A stretch of DNA of 64,000 bases from Geothrix campi (GCF_024609265.1 NZ_JANHMP010000001.1:744001-808000), one strand, 5' to 3'; positions 1-7,519 are shown, counted from the first letter of the stretch. Numbers and translations are program-made. The notes: a model not told the origin generated them from the letters alone.

Positions 1-173
1 CCGTCTACCTGGCTGACCACGGACGTCCCTTCGCTGCCGTCGAGGCCCGGGGAAAGGTCCTGGGCTTCCAGCCCCACCCCGAGAAATCGGGCCCCACCGG
101 CCTCCTGCTGCTGCAGTCGACCCTGGCCTGGATGGGCGCCACCGCGACCACTCCGGAGGCACCATGCAATTGA
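1..173 (+). CDS. hisH: Imidazole glycerol phosphate synthase glutaminase subunit HisH, C-terminal fragment
   Basis: Only the last 56 codons are in the window (frame 3, stop TGA at 171-173). HisH is the class I glutamine amidotransferase that supplies ammonia to HisF in histidine synthesis. The fragment contains GFQPHPEKSG, which carries the His and Glu of the amidotransferase catalytic triad; the nucleophilic Cys lies upstream of the window. It is followed after 13 bases by hisA, the usual neighbour in his operons. Motif plus context make the identification firm although the gene is cut by the window edge. Confidence 0.88.
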   Translation, partial: VYLADHGRPFAAVEARGKVLGFQPHPEKSGPTGLLLLQSTLAWMGATATTPEAPCN

Positions 174-186
174 CCTGGGAGGCGTT

Positions 187-900
187 GTGCAATTGATCCC
201 GAGCATGGACCTGCTGCAGGGCCGTCTGGTCCGCCTTCGCCATGGCGACCGCGCCCAAGCCACCTTCTACGATTTCACGCCCGAGGGCTGGGTCGAGCAC
301 CTGATCGCGGCGGGGGCCAGGCGCATCCACCTGGTGGACCTGGATGGCGCCTTCGGCGAGCCCCGCCAGGGGGCCTTCACCACCTTCCCCGCCCGCTTCC
401 CCCAGGTACGCTTCCAGCTGGGCGGCGGCCTGCGCGACCGCACATCCATCGAGGAAGTGCTGGCCCTGGGTTTCGACGCCGTGGTGGGCACCCTGGCCGT
501 GGAGCAGCCCTCGGCCCTCCGGGGTCTGCCTGGGGATCGCATCGTCGCGGCCCTCGACCTCAAGGGCCAGAGCATCGTCACTCGCGGCTGGCAGGCCCCC
601 AGCGCCTGCGCCTCCACGGATGTCTTCGAGGCCCTGCTCATGCTGGGCTTCGATCGGGCGCTCGTCACGGACGTCAGCCGAGATGGCACTCTGGAGGGTC
701 CCGGCCTGGAGGCCGCAGCCTGGGTGGCCCGTGAGGGTTTCCAGGTGCAGGCCTCCGGCGGCGTGAAGGGTCTATCGGACCTCCCGGCCCTGGAGGCGCT
801 GCCCGGCGTGGTGGGCGCCATCAGCGGCAAGGCCCTCATGGAGGGCTTCATCCCCCTGGACGATCCGCGCACCCGCGCCGCCCTGGCAGGAGGCGCCTGA
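187..900 (+). CDS. hisA: ProFAR isomerase HisA
   Basis: Converts ProFAR to PRFAR, the fourth step of histidine synthesis, in the cytoplasm. The 237-residue protein has the normal length and a (beta/alpha)8 barrel. The first catalytic Asp lies in IPSMDLLQGRLVRL near residue 8 and the second in VTDVSRDGTLEGPG in the second half. The start is GTG at 187, chosen because GGAGG sits at 178-182 just before it. A 9-bp copy of the start region (TGCAATTGA) also lies at 165-173 over the hisH stop; the ATG there opens only a 10-codon frame. The stop overlaps the hisF start by one base (TGATG), so the two genes are probably translationally coupled. Confidence 0.95.
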   Translation: MQLIPSMDLLQGRLVRLRHGDRAQATFYDFTPEGWVEHLIAAGARRIHLVDLDGAFGEPRQGAFTTFPARFPQVRFQLGGGLRDRTSIEEVLALGFDAVVGTLAVEQPSALRGLPGDRIVAALDLKGQSIVTRGWQAPSACASTDVFEALLMLGFDRALVTDVSRDGTLEGPGLEAAAWVAREGFQVQASGGVKGLSDLPALEALPGVVGAISGKALMEGFIPLDDPRTRAALAGGA

Positions 901-1652
901 TGCCCGCCAAGCGCATCATCCCCTGCCTCGACGTGAAGAAGGGCCGTGTCGTGAAGGGCGTCCAGTTCAAGGAGCTCCGCGACCTCGGATCTCCTGTGGA
1001 GCTGGCCCGGCGCTACGACCTGGAAGGCGCGGACGAGCTGGTCTTCCTCGACATCGCGGCCTCTCTGGAAAACCGCGGCACGCGAGAGGCCTGGGTGCGC
1101 GACGTGGCCCGGGAATTGAGCATCCCCTTCACGGTGGGCGGCGGTGTTTCCAGCGTGGAGGACGCCCGCAGCCTGTTGCGTTCCGGTGCGGACAAGGTGG
1201 CCGTGAACACCGCCGCGGCCCTGCGGCCGGATCTGGTCTGCGAACTCGCGAACGCCTTCGGGCGCCAGTGCGTGGTGGCGGCCGTGGATGTGAAGCGCGA
1301 TGCCGACCTGGGCTGGCGCGTCTACCTGAAGGGCGGCACTGAACCCACGGAACGGTCGGCCATCGACTGGCTCTGGGAGCTCAACGACCTCGGGGCGGGC
1401 GAGATCCTGCTCACCTCCATGGATCGTGACGGTACCGGCGACGGCTTCGACCTGCCCCTGCTGGACTTGGCCTCGGAACTGCCCATCCCCCTCATCGCCT
1501 CCGGTGGCGCGGGACTCGAAATCCACTTTCTGGAGGCCCTGGAGCATGGCGCCGATGCCGTGCTGGCCGCCACGCTCTTCCACGAGGGCATCCTGCCCAT
1601 TCCCCGCCTCAAGACCTATCTGGCCCAGAACGACATCTCCATACGGATCTGA
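900..1652 (+). CDS. hisF: Imidazole glycerol phosphate synthase cyclase subunit HisF
   Basis: Cyclase partner of HisH: converts PRFAR plus ammonia to imidazole glycerol phosphate and AICAR. At 250 residues it has the standard length. The start region AKRIIPCLDVKKGRVVKGVQF contains the catalytic Asp near residue 11, and TSMDRDGTGDGFD contains the second catalytic Asp. Phosphate-binding segments TVGGGVSSVEDA and ASGGAG are present. It overlaps hisA by one base and is followed one base after its stop by hisIE. All features are typical. Confidence 0.96.
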   Translation: MPAKRIIPCLDVKKGRVVKGVQFKELRDLGSPVELARRYDLEGADELVFLDIAASLENRGTREAWVRDVARELSIPFTVGGGVSSVEDARSLLRSGADKVAVNTAAALRPDLVCELANAFGRQCVVAAVDVKRDADLGWRVYLKGGTEPTERSAIDWLWELNDLGAGEILLTSMDRDGTGDGFDLPLLDLASELPIPLIASGGAGLEIHFLEALEHGADAVLAATLFHEGILPIPRLKTYLAQNDISIRI

Positions 1653-1653
1653 C

Positions 1654-2301
1654 ATGGACCTAGCTGCGTTGAAGTTCGATTCCGCCGGCCTCATCCCCGG
1701 CATCGTGCAGGACCGCACCGGCGAGGTGCGCATGATGGCCTGGCTCAACCGCGAGGCCCTCCAGCGCACCCTCGACTCCGGCTTCGTCACCTTCTGGAGC
1801 CGCTCGCGCGCATCGCTCTGGGTGAAGGGTGAGACCAGCGGGAATCGGCTCCGCCTCGTGCAGATCCTCCCGGATTGCGACGCGGACGCCCTGCTCATCG
1901 TGGCCGATCCCGAAGGCCCCAGCTGCCATCGCGGTACGGAAAGCTGCTTCGACCCTGATCCGGAGGGCCATCCCGAGACGCCCCCCAGGCCTGCCACCCT
2001 GCCCTGGCTGGGCCGCCTGGAGGCGCTGCTGAAATCCCGCAAGGCGCTGGCGGACCTGAACGGCAGCTACACCCAGAAGCTCTTCGCCCAGGGGGTCGAC
2101 CGCATCGCCAAGAAGGTGGTGGAGGAGGCTGGAGAAGTCGTCATCGCCGCCAAGAACGATGATCGCGAGGCCTTCCTGGGCGAGGCCGCGGACCTGATCT
2201 TCCACCTGGACCTGCTCCTCCTGGAACGCGGCGCCAGCCTGTTGGACGTGGTGGAGGTGCTCCACCACCGTCACGCCGACCGTACGGGAGGACCCGCCTG
2301 A
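1654..2301 (+). CDS. hisI: Bifunctional PR-AMP cyclohydrolase / PR-ATP pyrophosphatase HisIE
   Basis: Carries out steps 2 and 3 of histidine synthesis. The open frame extends further upstream inside hisF, but the ATG at 1654, one base after the hisF stop, gives a normal 215-residue protein beginning MDLAALKFDS. The N-terminal cyclohydrolase half includes MMAWLNREALQRTL, FWSRSRASLWVKGETSGN and the metal-binding PSCHRGTESCF. The C-terminal half is a MazG-like pyrophosphatase with KKVVEEAGEVVIAAKN and EAADLIFHL. The TGA overlaps the ATG of hisZ by one base. Confidence 0.95.
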   Translation: MDLAALKFDSAGLIPGIVQDRTGEVRMMAWLNREALQRTLDSGFVTFWSRSRASLWVKGETSGNRLRLVQILPDCDADALLIVADPEGPSCHRGTESCFDPDPEGHPETPPRPATLPWLGRLEALLKSRKALADLNGSYTQKLFAQGVDRIAKKVVEEAGEVVIAAKNDDREAFLGEAADLIFHLDLLLLERGASLLDVVEVLHHRHADRTGGPA

Positions 2302-3287
2302 TGGCCGTCCGCACGCCCCACTTCCCCGACCTCCTCTTCGGCTCGGCCGCCCGGCTCCGCCGCTGGGAAGGGGCCCTCATGGGCCTGCTTGAGGCTCACG
2401 GCTACCGCGAGCTGCACCCCTCCCTCGTCCTGCGCGAAGCCGTACCCGAGGGCGCCCTGCGCTTCTTCGATGGCGACGAGCTGGTGGCCCTGCGCTGGGA
2501 CTTCACGGTGGCTCTGGCGGGCCTCCTGGCCCGCAGCTTCCCCACACCGCCGGACCGCGTGGCCTATGCGGGCGCGGTGTTCCGGCGACCCGTCCAGCCC
2601 TGGGAGGCGGTGGAGCGCTTCGAAGTGGGCTGCGAGCGCATCCAACCGGAGGGTGAGCCCGCCGCGGAAGCGGACGTGGAACTGGCGCGCATGCTCATGG
2701 CCATCCCCGGCCTCCTGGGCCTGAAGAGCGCCATCCTGCACTTGGGCAATGCGGCCCTGGTGCGGCGCCCCCTGGAAGCGGAAGGACTGTTCGGCGAGCT
2801 GGCGTACGCGGTGGTGGCCGCCCTCTCGCGTCGCGCACCCCATCGGGTGCGCGAGGCCCTCGACGGCCATCCTTCCGCCAAACGGCTGTCGGCCCACGCC
2901 GAAGCCCTGCTCTCCGAACTCGACGGCCCGGGGACGTTGGCGGCCCTGGAAGCCAGCCCCTATGCGAGCCTGCTGGAGGAAGAGCGGAGCCACATGGACC
3001 GGGCCCTCAAGGCCCTGCTGCCCATCCTCCCGCCCAACCTGGAGCTGCGCGTGGACCTGGCGGACGTGGCCGGCCTCGACTTCTACACCGGCCCCACCCT
3101 GCGTCTTTGGGCCCCCGGTGCCCAACAGGAGCTGGCGGCCGGCGGGCGCTACGACCGCCTCTTCCCGGGGCTGGGCCGCCCCTGGCAGGCCGCCGGCTTC
3201 TGCGTCCGGCTGTCCCGCCTGCTCGACCTGGCCGCCACCCGGCCCGACCTCTTCGAGGAACAGGGAGTGTCTCCAAGTAATCGATAG
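2301..3287 (+). CDS. hisZ: ATP phosphoribosyltransferase regulatory subunit HisZ
   Basis: A class II aminoacyl-tRNA-synthetase-like paralogue of HisRS that partners the short form of HisG in the first step of histidine synthesis. At 328 residues it is the length of a HisZ. Visible motif regions include LRWDFTVALAGLLAR, VAYAGAVFRRP, FEVGCERIQPEG, DFYTGPTLRLW and ELAAGGRYDRLFPGLG. It pairs logically with the 216-residue HisG downstream, which lacks a regulatory domain. The last seven codons (GVSPSNR) and the stop lie in the left arm of an inverted-repeat element, so the native C-terminus has probably been replaced. Confidence 0.9.
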   Translation: MAVRTPHFPDLLFGSAARLRRWEGALMGLLEAHGYRELHPSLVLREAVPEGALRFFDGDELVALRWDFTVALAGLLARSFPTPPDRVAYAGAVFRRPVQPWEAVERFEVGCERIQPEGEPAAEADVELARMLMAIPGLLGLKSAILHLGNAALVRRPLEAEGLFGELAYAVVAALSRRAPHRVREALDGHPSAKRLSAHAEALLSELDGPGTLAALEASPYASLLEEERSHMDRALKALLPILPPNLELRVDLADVAGLDFYTGPTLRLWAPGAQQELAAGGRYDRLFPGLGRPWQAAGFCVRLSRLLDLAATRPDLFEEQGVSPSNR

Positions 3288-3532
3288 GGGCTGCGTTGAT
3301 GGCAAAGGGTTTCCAGGCAAGGAAGTGGGCGCAGGGCGGTGCGGGTTCACCGTTCAAGCCCGGTGACGCAGCATGGGAGCCCTTTGCCATCAACCCTTCG
3401 GGCTGGGGCGGCAGCCGTCGGGATGCTGCGTCAGGCTCCTCGTCCTTGGCACCACCAAGGCCTTCGTCGCCTTCCTGGCCTCCCTCGGCTGGCGCCCCAG
3501 CGCAGCCCCCACCCATTACTTGGAGACACTCC
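3264..3532. repeat. 269-bp nested inverted-repeat element between hisZ and hisG
   Basis: Perfect 18-bp ends GGAGTGTCTCCAAGTAAT (3264-3281) and its reverse complement (3515-3532) extend to about 32 bp per arm with three mismatches (to 3295 and from 3501). Inside, 15-bp arms 3295-3309 and 3380-3394 (GTTGATGGCAAAGGG and complement) interleave with 11-bp arms 3364-3374 and 3423-3433 (TGACGCAGCAT and complement). Small hairpins lie at 3444-3460 and 3488-3501. No transposase and no clear target duplication are seen. The left arm supplies the hisZ stop codon and the right arm the GGAG before hisG. It could be a MITE-like or REP-like dispersed unit, or a structured leader; copy number cannot be judged here. 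Confidence 0.85.
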
Positions 3533-3535
3533 TAA

Positions 3536-4186
3536 ATGACGCACTCGACGCTTCTCATCGCCTTCCCCAAGGGCCGTCTCGGCGACGAACTGGTGCCGAA
3601 GCTGGCGGGTACGCCGCTCGCCCTCGACGCCGCGGCTTTGAAGTCCCGGGTGCTCCGCATCCCCACCGCCACCCCCGGCGTGGCGGCGCTGCTCCTCAAG
3701 GGCGCGGACCTGCCCCGCTACGTGGCCGCCGGCGTGGCCTCGCTCGGCATCGTGGGCTCGGACACGCTGGATGAGATGGACATGGACCTGCTGGAGTTGG
3801 CGGACCTGGGCTTTGGCGCCTGCCGCTTGTCGCTTTGCGCCAAGGCCGGCGTCACCCTGGACGTGCTGCGCACCAGGCCGCACCTGCGCCTGGCCACCAA
3901 ATTTCCGAAGGCCACTGAGGCCTGGCTCACCCGCGAGGGGCTCACCGCCGAGCTGGTGCCCCTCAGCAGCAGCGCCGAACTGGCCCCACTGCTGGGTCTG
4001 GCGGACGCCATCGTGGATCTGGTGCAGACCGGCGGCACGCTGAAGGCCCATGGCCTTGTGGAAACGGCCGTCCTCGGCCGCTCCTCCGCCCGCCTCGTCG
4101 CCGCCCGCGGCGCCTACCTCAGCGAACCCGGGCGCATCCGCCCCCTGGCGGACATGCTGCTCGGCGCCCTGAAGACAAAGGCGTAG
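3536..4186 (+). CDS. hisG: ATP phosphoribosyltransferase catalytic subunit HisG, short form
   Basis: Catalyses condensation of ATP and PRPP, the committed step of histidine synthesis. The 216-residue length is that of HisG-S, which lacks the C-terminal regulatory domain and needs HisZ. Visible features are the N-terminal LIAFPKGRLGDELVP, the GIVGSDTLDE segment, and the PRPP-binding loop region ADAIVDLVQTGGTLKAHGL. The ATG at 3536 follows a GGAG at 3522-3525 that lies in the right arm of the upstream repeat element, an unusual source for a ribosome-binding site. It ends the visible his run; hisB, hisC and hisD are not in the window. Confidence 0.94.
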   Translation: MTHSTLLIAFPKGRLGDELVPKLAGTPLALDAAALKSRVLRIPTATPGVAALLLKGADLPRYVAAGVASLGIVGSDTLDEMDMDLLELADLGFGACRLSLCAKAGVTLDVLRTRPHLRLATKFPKATEAWLTREGLTAELVPLSSSAELAPLLGLADAIVDLVQTGGTLKAHGLVETAVLGRSSARLVAARGAYLSEPGRIRPLADMLLGALKTKA

Positions 4187-4188
4187 AT

Positions 4189-4215
4189 CAGGCGCAGATC
4201 ATCCGGATGCGCCTG
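4189..4215. terminator. Possible stem-loop between convergent hisG and the Gre factor gene
   Basis: CAGGCGCA (4189-4196) pairs with TGCGCCTG (4208-4215) around an 11-base loop. It sits in the 12-base gap after hisG and overlaps the last codons of the minus-strand gene. There is no T run, so the assignment is weak. Confidence 0.3.
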
Positions 4216-4741
4216 GGCGGACGCTGATGATCTCCAGGCGCATCGTCCCGGCGGGCCGCCACCACACGACCTCATCACCAGATTCGGCATTCAGCAAGGC
4301 CTCGCCCAGCGGCGAGACCCAGCTGACCTTGCCCCGGGAGGGATCGGCTTCGTCCTCGCCGACGAGGGTGTACGTCGTGATGACGCCGGCTTCGTCGCAG
4401 ACCTCCACGGCGGCCCCGAAATGCGCGCGGTTCTTCGGCTTGCCGTCGGAGGCCACCAGGACGGCGCGGTTCAGACGCTCCTGGTAGTAGCGCAGGTCGC
4501 GCTGGACGACGGCCAGCTCCTGGGGGTTGGCGAGCTTGCCCTCCGCCAGCAGCCGGCTCTGGTGGGCCTCCAGGTCCTCCTTCATGTCCTGCAGTTGCCG
4601 CAACCCGGTGGGCGTCACGTAGTTCGTGTGGGGGCTCTGGGGCCGGTCAGGCAAGGCTTCGGGCCGCCCCGCGTCATCCGGATCCTTGATGAAGGCTCGA
4701 TTCACCGTGTCGCTCTGAAATTGATTGGGGTGGACATCCAT
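4199..4741 (-). CDS. GreA/GreB-family transcription elongation factor
   Basis: Gre factors bind the RNA polymerase secondary channel and rescue backtracked complexes by transcript cleavage. The frame is open further upstream, but the ATG at 4741 (MDVHPNQFQSDTVN) gives a 180-residue protein. An N-terminal coiled-coil region follows YVTPTGLRQLQDMKEDL, with DLRYYQERLNRAVLV. The C-terminal FKBP-like Gre domain contains FGAAVEVCDEAG, TYTLVGEDEADPSRGKVSWVSPLGEALLN and GDEVVWWRPAG. The extended N-terminus and overall length suggest a GreB-like or diverged member rather than canonical GreA. It is transcribed divergently from the potassium channel gene. Confidence 0.8.
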   Translation of the reverse strand: MDVHPNQFQSDTVNRAFIKDPDDAGRPEALPDRPQSPHTNYVTPTGLRQLQDMKEDLEAHQSRLLAEGKLANPQELAVVQRDLRYYQERLNRAVLVASDGKPKNRAHFGAAVEVCDEAGVITTYTLVGEDEADPSRGKVSWVSPLGEALLNAESGDEVVWWRPAGTMRLEIISVRPGASG

Positions 4742-4828
4742 GGGTGCGTCCCCGGAAGGTCGCAGCCCATGGTGAGTCCTGCGGCCAGCCCAGATCAAGC
4801 CCCGGACTCCCATGACCGGCCCTGGAGG

Positions 4829-4835
4829 CTACACT
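4829..4835 (+). promoter_or_regulatory. Candidate -10 element (CTACACT) for the Kir channel gene
   Basis: TACACT at 4830-4835 ends 26 bases before the ATG of the downstream gene. The same hexamer occurs 26 bases before the amidohydrolase ATG at 35101 and 30 bases before the accA ATG. No strong -35 box is evident, so this is a motif-recurrence argument. Confidence 0.4.
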
Positions 4836-4861
4836 CAGGGATTTCCCATCCTCAGGACGCC

Positions 4862-5806
4862 ATGATTCCCCACCTCCGCAGAACGCCCATCGATGACGAC
4901 CTGGGGCTGGGTCTCCAGGCCGGCCGCGAACGCGGAGTCAACAAGGACGGCTCCTTCAACGTCCGCCGCATGGGCCTGCCGCGCTTCCGTCCCTACGACG
5001 TCTACCACCACCTCATCACCATGAGCTGGGGACGTTTCCTGGGACTGCTGTTCCTGGCCTTCCTCGCCACCAATGCCGTCTTCGCCTTGATCTACCTGGG
5101 CATCGGCATGGAGCAGTTCACCCGCCAAGGGGGCATGGCATTCCGGGAGCGGCTGCAGGATGCGTTCTTCTTCAGCGCCCAGACTCTGACCACGGTGGGC
5201 TATGGCCACATCAGCCCCCACGGGTTCCTCGCCAACACGGCCGCTGCGCTGGAGTCCCTCCTGGGCCTCCTGAGCTTCGCCCTGGCCACTGGCCTCCTCT
5301 ACGGGCGGTTCTCCCGGCCTCAGGCGTGCCTGCGGTTCAGCAACCCGGCTGTGATGGCCCCCTACCAGGGTCTCACCGGCTTCATGTTCCGTCTCGTGAA
5401 CATGCGCAGCAACGAGCTTATCGAGGTGGAGGCCACCGTGAGCCTCTCCCTCCAGGATCCGACCTCGCCCACCCGGCGCTTCATGCTGCTGCCCCTGGAG
5501 CGTCCGAAAATCCACCTGTTCCCCTCCAACTGGACGGTCGTGCACCCCATTGATGAGACCAGCCCCCTGTTCGGTTTGACGGAGGCGGACCTCCGCCAGG
5601 CGAAGGCGGAGTTCATCGTGCTCATCAAGGCCTTCGACGACACCTTCTCGCAGACCATCTACGCCCGCACGTCCTACACCGCCGATGAAGTCCGCTGGGG
5701 GGCCCGGTTCAAGCCCATGGCCTTCATCGGGCCGGACGGCATGACCGAGATGGACGTGGAACACCTGGACGCGCTGGAGGACCTGGCTCCCGTCCACCGG
5801 GGCTGA
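4862..5806 (+). CDS. Inward-rectifier potassium channel (KirBac family)
   Basis: A 314-residue tetrameric K+ channel subunit of the inner membrane. From the ATG at 4862 the order is a cytoplasmic N-terminus with FRPYDVYHHLITMSW leading into the slide helix, TM1 at about 57-80, a pore helix, selectivity filter TTVGYG at 110-115, and TM2 at about 122-148. A cytoplasmic immunoglobulin-like Kir domain follows (FRLVNMRSNELIEVEATVSL, NWTVVHPIDETSPLFGL). The length and Kir C-terminal domain distinguish it from simple two-TM channels. It stands alone on the plus strand. The upstream open frame is rejected because it runs through the divergent gene. Confidence 0.92.
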   Translation: MIPHLRRTPIDDDLGLGLQAGRERGVNKDGSFNVRRMGLPRFRPYDVYHHLITMSWGRFLGLLFLAFLATNAVFALIYLGIGMEQFTRQGGMAFRERLQDAFFFSAQTLTTVGYGHISPHGFLANTAAALESLLGLLSFALATGLLYGRFSRPQACLRFSNPAVMAPYQGLTGFMFRLVNMRSNELIEVEATVSLSLQDPTSPTRRFMLLPLERPKIHLFPSNWTVVHPIDETSPLFGLTEADLRQAKAEFIVLIKAFDDTFSQTIYARTSYTADEVRWGARFKPMAFIGPDGMTEMDVEHLDALEDLAPVHRG

Positions 5807-5817
5807 TCGTCAGACCG

Positions 5818-5838
5818 GGGCGGGAGCCAGACCCGCCC
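5818..5838. terminator. Stem-loop between convergent Kir channel and mqnC
   Basis: GGGCGGG (5818-5824) pairs with CCCGCCC (5832-5838) around a 7-base loop, within the 48-base gap between convergent genes. There is no T run. A bidirectional terminator is plausible from position. Confidence 0.42.
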
Positions 5839-5854
5839 GATCCTTGAGAGGGGC

Positions 5855-6955
5855 TCAGCCCAGGACTTCGCCATAGATGTTGTCCCGCTGCCAGGGTTCG
5901 TAGCCGGCTGCGCGGATCATGCGGGTCATCTCGTCGTTGTTCACGCTGTAGCAGGTGCCCGCGGCGCTGACGACGTTCTCTTCGAGCATGAGGCTGCCCA
6001 TGTCGTCGCAGCCGTAGTGGAGGGCCAGCTGGCCGGTCTTGCGGCCCATGGTGACCCAGCTGCTCTGGATGTGCGCGAAGTTGTCGAGGAAGATGCGCGC
6101 GATGGCGATGGTACGGAGATACTCCACATCCGTGGGTTTGGGCACTTTGCCTTCCCAGGGCGTGTGGCCACTCTGGAAGGGCCAGGCGGCGAAGGCCGTG
6201 TAGCCGCCGCCATTGTTCCGTGCCAGGGCGCGATCCTGCTGATCGCGCAGGGCCTCCAAATGTTCGATGCGCTCGGCCAGGGTCTCCGTGATGCCGAACA
6301 TCATGGTGCCCGTGGTCTTCACGCCCTCCTCGTGGGCGGCCTCCATCACTTCCAGCCACTTCTCGCGACCGCCCTTGAGGGGTGCGATCTTCTTGCGGAT
6401 GCGGTCCACCAGGATCTCCGCGCCGCCGCCCGGAATGGAACCCAGGCCCGCTTCGCGGAGGTCGGCGATGGTCTTGCCCAGCGTCTGGCCGCTCAGTTTC
6501 GCCATCATCTGGATCTCCACTGGGGAGAAGCCATGGACCCAGATGCCCAGATCGTGGTGGAGGTAGCGCACCAGATCCAGGTAGTAGTCCCAGGGCAGGT
6601 CGGGGTTCACGCCACCCTGGAGCAGGAAGCCCGTGCCGCCGATGGCCTTGGTCTCCTCGGCCTTCTGCTTGAGCTGCTCCTTCGTGAGCACGTAGCCGCG
6701 GGTGTCGCCGGGCTTGTGGTAGAAGGCGCAGAAGGTGCAGTAGACATTGCAGATGTCGGTGTAGTTCACGTTGCGGTCGATGACGTAGCTCACCCGCCTG
6801 GGATCATTGTGGCGATCCCGAACGGCGGTGGCGGCCACGGCGAGGTCGGGCAGTTCCGCCCGCTCGATGAGCAGCAGTGCTTCGGCGGCGGAAATCCGAC
6901 GGCCCTGGAGGATGCCCTCCAGGATCGCCTCGGGGGTTTCGACGGTCCTCAGCAT
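5855..6955 (-). CDS. mqnC: Cyclic dehypoxanthinyl futalosine synthase MqnC
   Basis: Radical SAM enzyme of the futalosine route to menaquinone; it cyclises dehypoxanthine futalosine. The ATG at 6955 has AAGGT just upstream and gives 366 residues. The 4Fe-4S cysteines are C69, C73 and C76 in CNVYCTFCAFY (CxxxCxxC). Other MqnC/MqnE-like segments are GGTGFLLQGGVNPDLP, GFSPVEIQMMAKLSG, GLGSIPGGGAEIL and TTGTMMFGITETLAERI. It lies 2 bases after a small zinc-ribbon gene. Its presence says that menaquinone is made from chorismate by the Mqn route. MqnE is the nearest alternative, but the tail and the GGVNPDLP region favour MqnC. Confidence 0.9.
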   Translation of the reverse strand: MLRTVETPEAILEGILQGRRISAAEALLLIERAELPDLAVAATAVRDRHNDPRRVSYVIDRNVNYTDICNVYCTFCAFYHKPGDTRGYVLTKEQLKQKAEETKAIGGTGFLLQGGVNPDLPWDYYLDLVRYLHHDLGIWVHGFSPVEIQMMAKLSGQTLGKTIADLREAGLGSIPGGGAEILVDRIRKKIAPLKGGREKWLEVMEAAHEEGVKTTGTMMFGITETLAERIEHLEALRDQQDRALARNNGGGYTAFAAWPFQSGHTPWEGKVPKPTDVEYLRTIAIARIFLDNFAHIQSSWVTMGRKTGQLALHYGCDDMGSLMLEENVVSAAGTCYSVNNDEMTRMIRAAGYEPWQRDNIYGEVLG

Positions 6956-6957
6956 GT

Positions 6958-7122
6958 CTAGACCTTGTACCCCATGACCTGGAGGCAGCGGCGGCAGACG
7001 CATTCCTGGCCTTCCACGCCGTGCTGGAAATGATCCAACGTGTAGGGGTTCCGGCACTTCTCGCAGATCTGCGTGGGCTCGGTGCTGGTCTTCGGGGCGT
7101 AGAGATGGGTGGGATCGGGCAT
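6958..7122 (-). CDS. Small zinc-ribbon-like protein, 54 residues
   Basis: Starts at the ATG at 7122 (MPDPTHLYAPKT) and ends 2 bases before the mqnC ATG, so it is probably co-translated with it. Four cysteines are arranged as two pairs, CEKC and CRRC, plus a fifth Cys in the second half (GQECVCRRCLQVMGYKV). This arrangement suits a treble-clef or zinc-ribbon fold. The fold is inferred from Cys spacing only. Function unknown; it may be a nucleic-acid-binding or metal-sensing accessory. The frame is open upstream through hpf, but that extension has no gene-like composition. Confidence 0.65.
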   Translation of the reverse strand: MPDPTHLYAPKTSTEPTQICEKCRNPYTLDHFQHGVEGQECVCRRCLQVMGYKV

Positions 7123-7147
7123 GGCGGACTCCGGACCTTCAAGGATA

Positions 7148-7177
7148 TCAAAGGCGGCCCGGATGGGCCGCCTTTGA
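7148..7177 (-). terminator. Strong 13-bp stem-loop after hpf
   Basis: TCAAAGGCGGCCC (7148-7160) pairs perfectly with GGGCCGCCTTTGA (7165-7177) around a 4-base loop. It lies between the hpf stop and the small zinc-ribbon gene. A T run is missing on the minus strand, so it may attenuate or mark an RNA end rather than fully terminate. Confidence 0.6.
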
Positions 7178-7195
7178 TCGGAAAACACGCAATGA

Positions 7196-7519
7196 CTACT
7201 CTTCGACGGCGCCGGCTTTGGCACTTTCGTGGGGGCGGGAGTTGCGTTTGCCCTGGTGCTTGTGCGCCTGCACGTCCAGCTTCTCCACGGCCTGGGTGAT
7301 GCTCGTATACATGTCGTCCGTGGTGGCCGAGGCGACGAACGCACTGGCGCGGGTCTTCAGTGTGATCTCGGCCTCGTGGCGGTGCTTCTCCACGGCCATG
7401 ATCACGTGGACGTCGATGATGTCGTCCAGATAGGTGGCCATCTTGTCCAGTCGCTCCTTGGTGAACTGCTTGAGGGGCTCGGTGAGCTCCACGTGGCGGC
7501 CGGTGTAGTGGACCTTCAT
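7196..7519 (-). CDS. hpf: Ribosome hibernation promoting factor (HPF/RaiA family)
   Basis: Binds the 30S decoding centre and keeps ribosomes inactive in stationary phase. The ATG at 7519 is preceded by AGGAG and gives a 107-residue short-form protein, MKVHYTGRHVELTEPLKQF onward, with a beta-alpha-beta-beta-beta-alpha pattern (KMATYLDDIIDVHVIMAVEK, ASATTDDMYTSITQAVEKL). The long-form C-terminal dimerisation domain is absent. The position directly after rpoN is the classic lptB-rpoN-hpf order of Gram-negative bacteria. Confidence 0.93.
   Translation of the reverse strand: MKVHYTGRHVELTEPLKQFTKERLDKMATYLDDIIDVHVIMAVEKHRHEAEITLKTRASAFVASATTDDMYTSITQAVEKLDVQAHKHQGKRNSRPHESAKAGAVEE

Noticed and set aside
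164-196. ATG at 164 as the hisA start or a leader peptide gene
   Set aside because: It is out of frame with hisA and ends after ten codons without a His-rich run; the GTG at 187 has the ribosome-binding site. A His attenuator would also be expected at the operon start, not before hisA.
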